Source: Candidatus Aenigmarchaeota archaeon CG_4_9_14_3_um_filter_37_18 (GTDB lineage: Archaea > Aenigmatarchaeota > Aenigmatarchaeia > CG10238-14). Taken from it: a stretch of 12,229 bases of DNA. The stretch lies in the NCBI GenBank assembly GCA_002789635.1, contig PFTQ01000040.1:1-12229 (forward strand). Direction: 5' to 3'. Position 1 is the stretch's first letter, and every line of letters starts with the position of its first letter. Position numbers and translations under genes: made by a program. The notes under the pieces were generated by a model. The model worked only from the letters and a program-made list of their open reading frames with translations. It made no database searches and was not told where the DNA came from. Shown here in pieces: positions 11,918 to 12,229 of this stretch.

Positions 11918-12050
11918 TCAATAAACCTTTATCGCGTTGCAATCATCTTCTTCACATTTTTTAATGCAAAGGTCTTCTTCTAAATAATGACCAGATTCCT
12001 GAATAATACATCCACTAAAAATAACTAAAAAGGTAAAATTAGCTTTTCAT
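11918..12050 (-). pseudogene. Small Cys-rich lipoprotein-like gene with a frame break
   Basis: On the minus strand a frame ending at TGA 11918-11920 reads back through 'DLCIKKCEEDDCNAIKVY', 'GCIIQESGHYLEE' and 'KANFTFLVIFS' and then hits a stop with no start codon. Directly there an ATG (12048-12050) opens the neighbouring frame as ATG AAA. Removing one A from the AAAA run (plus 12044-12047) joins them into a 43-residue protein beginning MKANFTFLVIFSGC: a short hydrophobic leader followed by Cys14, like a lipoprotein signal, then Cys28, Cys32 and Cys37. TTTATTA 22-28 nt before the ATG is a possible TATA box. Its stop abuts the aminotransferase stop. It may be a decayed gene or a homopolymer consensus error. 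Confidence 0.45.
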
Positions 12051-12083
12051 ATTAGTTATTTATAATATTTCTAATAAATGACC

Positions 12084-12229
12084 TTACTTAGTTGGTCTTT
12101 CATCCGATCTTGAATATAATAGACCGAAAGACCCATTTTCAGTTTGCAAATTTCCTTTTGCAACCATAAAATCTAATACATATTTAATATTTTCTTCAGT
12201 ATAACTTTGATCCAAAGCAACGCGAATCC
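12084..12229 (-). CDS. C-terminal end of an unidentified protein (5' end outside window)
   Basis: A minus-strand frame is open from the window edge to TAA 12084-12086, giving 47 residues that include 'IRVALDQSYTEENIKYVLDF' and 'NGSFGLLYSRSDERPTK'. The opening part resembles the 'IRxSL…TEEdIdYvL' end of class V PLP enzymes (cysteine desulfurase-like), but the tail does not, and a winged-helix end is equally possible. I do not assign a function. It runs in the same direction as, and upstream of, the small lipoprotein-like frame. Confidence 0.4.
   Translation of the reverse strand, partial: IRVALDQSYTEENIKYVLDFMVAKGNLQTENGSFGLLYSRSDERPTK

Noticed and set aside
12094..12133. 8-bp inverted repeat GGTCTTTC/GAAAGACC with a 24-base spacer
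   Set aside because: It lies within the partial coding frame and the spacer is long; it could easily be chance.
1..12229. CRISPR array, insertion sequence, integrase or prophage
   Set aside because: No regularly spaced repeats, transposase or integrase motifs, or terminal repeats were seen.

Overview
The window looks like a piece of an AT-rich archaeal chromosome. The evidence is an RNA polymerase subunit H gene (eukaryote/archaea type), an archaeal-type asparaginyl-tRNA synthetase, a CDKAL1/e-MtaB-type tRNA methylthiotransferase, a tRNA-Asn with no encoded CCA, an S-layer-like C-terminal domain ending in an acidic DxDxD motif, and many genes with a TATA-like box centred about 24-28 nt upstream of the start codon (leaderless transcripts). 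The short proteins, very tight packing and this gene mix suggest a small-genome DPANN lineage (Pacearchaeota/Woesearchaeota-like). That placement is inference, not something the sequence proves.

Layout, left to right. (1) 1-1123: the 3' end of an S-layer-like protein gene, then a phosphoribosyltransferase-like protein. (2) 1179-2704: asnS behind a leader that holds a tiny Shine-Dalgarno-led ORF, followed 30 nt later by the tRNA-Asn(GUU) gene, so the enzyme and its substrate tRNA are neighbours. (3) 2747-3914: two small membrane proteins, one of MscS-type transmembrane helices and one with a bacterial-PH-like domain. (4) 3955-5205: the tRNA methylthiotransferase. (5) 5202-5720: three very small genes: an acidic 35-residue protein, a 25-residue Cys4-Gly-Cys/poly-Lys peptide with a strong Shine-Dalgarno, and a 47-residue single-pass membrane protein. 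(6) 5721-7063 (minus): a ferredoxin-thioredoxin fusion, a winged-helix regulator and a second winged-helix-like small protein. (7) 7060-8142 (minus): a radical-SAM/helix-hairpin-helix protein translationally coupled (ATGA) to that small protein. (8) 8284-8538 (minus): rpoH. (9) 8712-10713: a broken small gene, a TatD-type hydrolase, and two unrecognised genes transcribed divergently. (10) 10751-11917: a class I/II aminotransferase. (11) 11918-12229 (minus): a broken lipoprotein-like small gene and the 3' end of a gene that leaves the window.

The core is informational and housekeeping: tRNA charging and modification, transcription, nucleic-acid processing and amino-acid metabolism. Around it lie poorly conserved small genes. 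All long conserved genes read through intact. Several small accessory genes (near 555-584, 8712, 10255 and 12050) look as if one base change broke the frame close to the start, which suggests decay of accessory genes or local consensus errors. I saw no CRISPR array, insertion sequence, integrase or prophage. The most unusual items are the small-protein cluster at 5202-5720, the ferredoxin-thioredoxin fusion with altered ligand and active-site cysteines, the in-frame leader ORF before asnS, and the set of broken frames.
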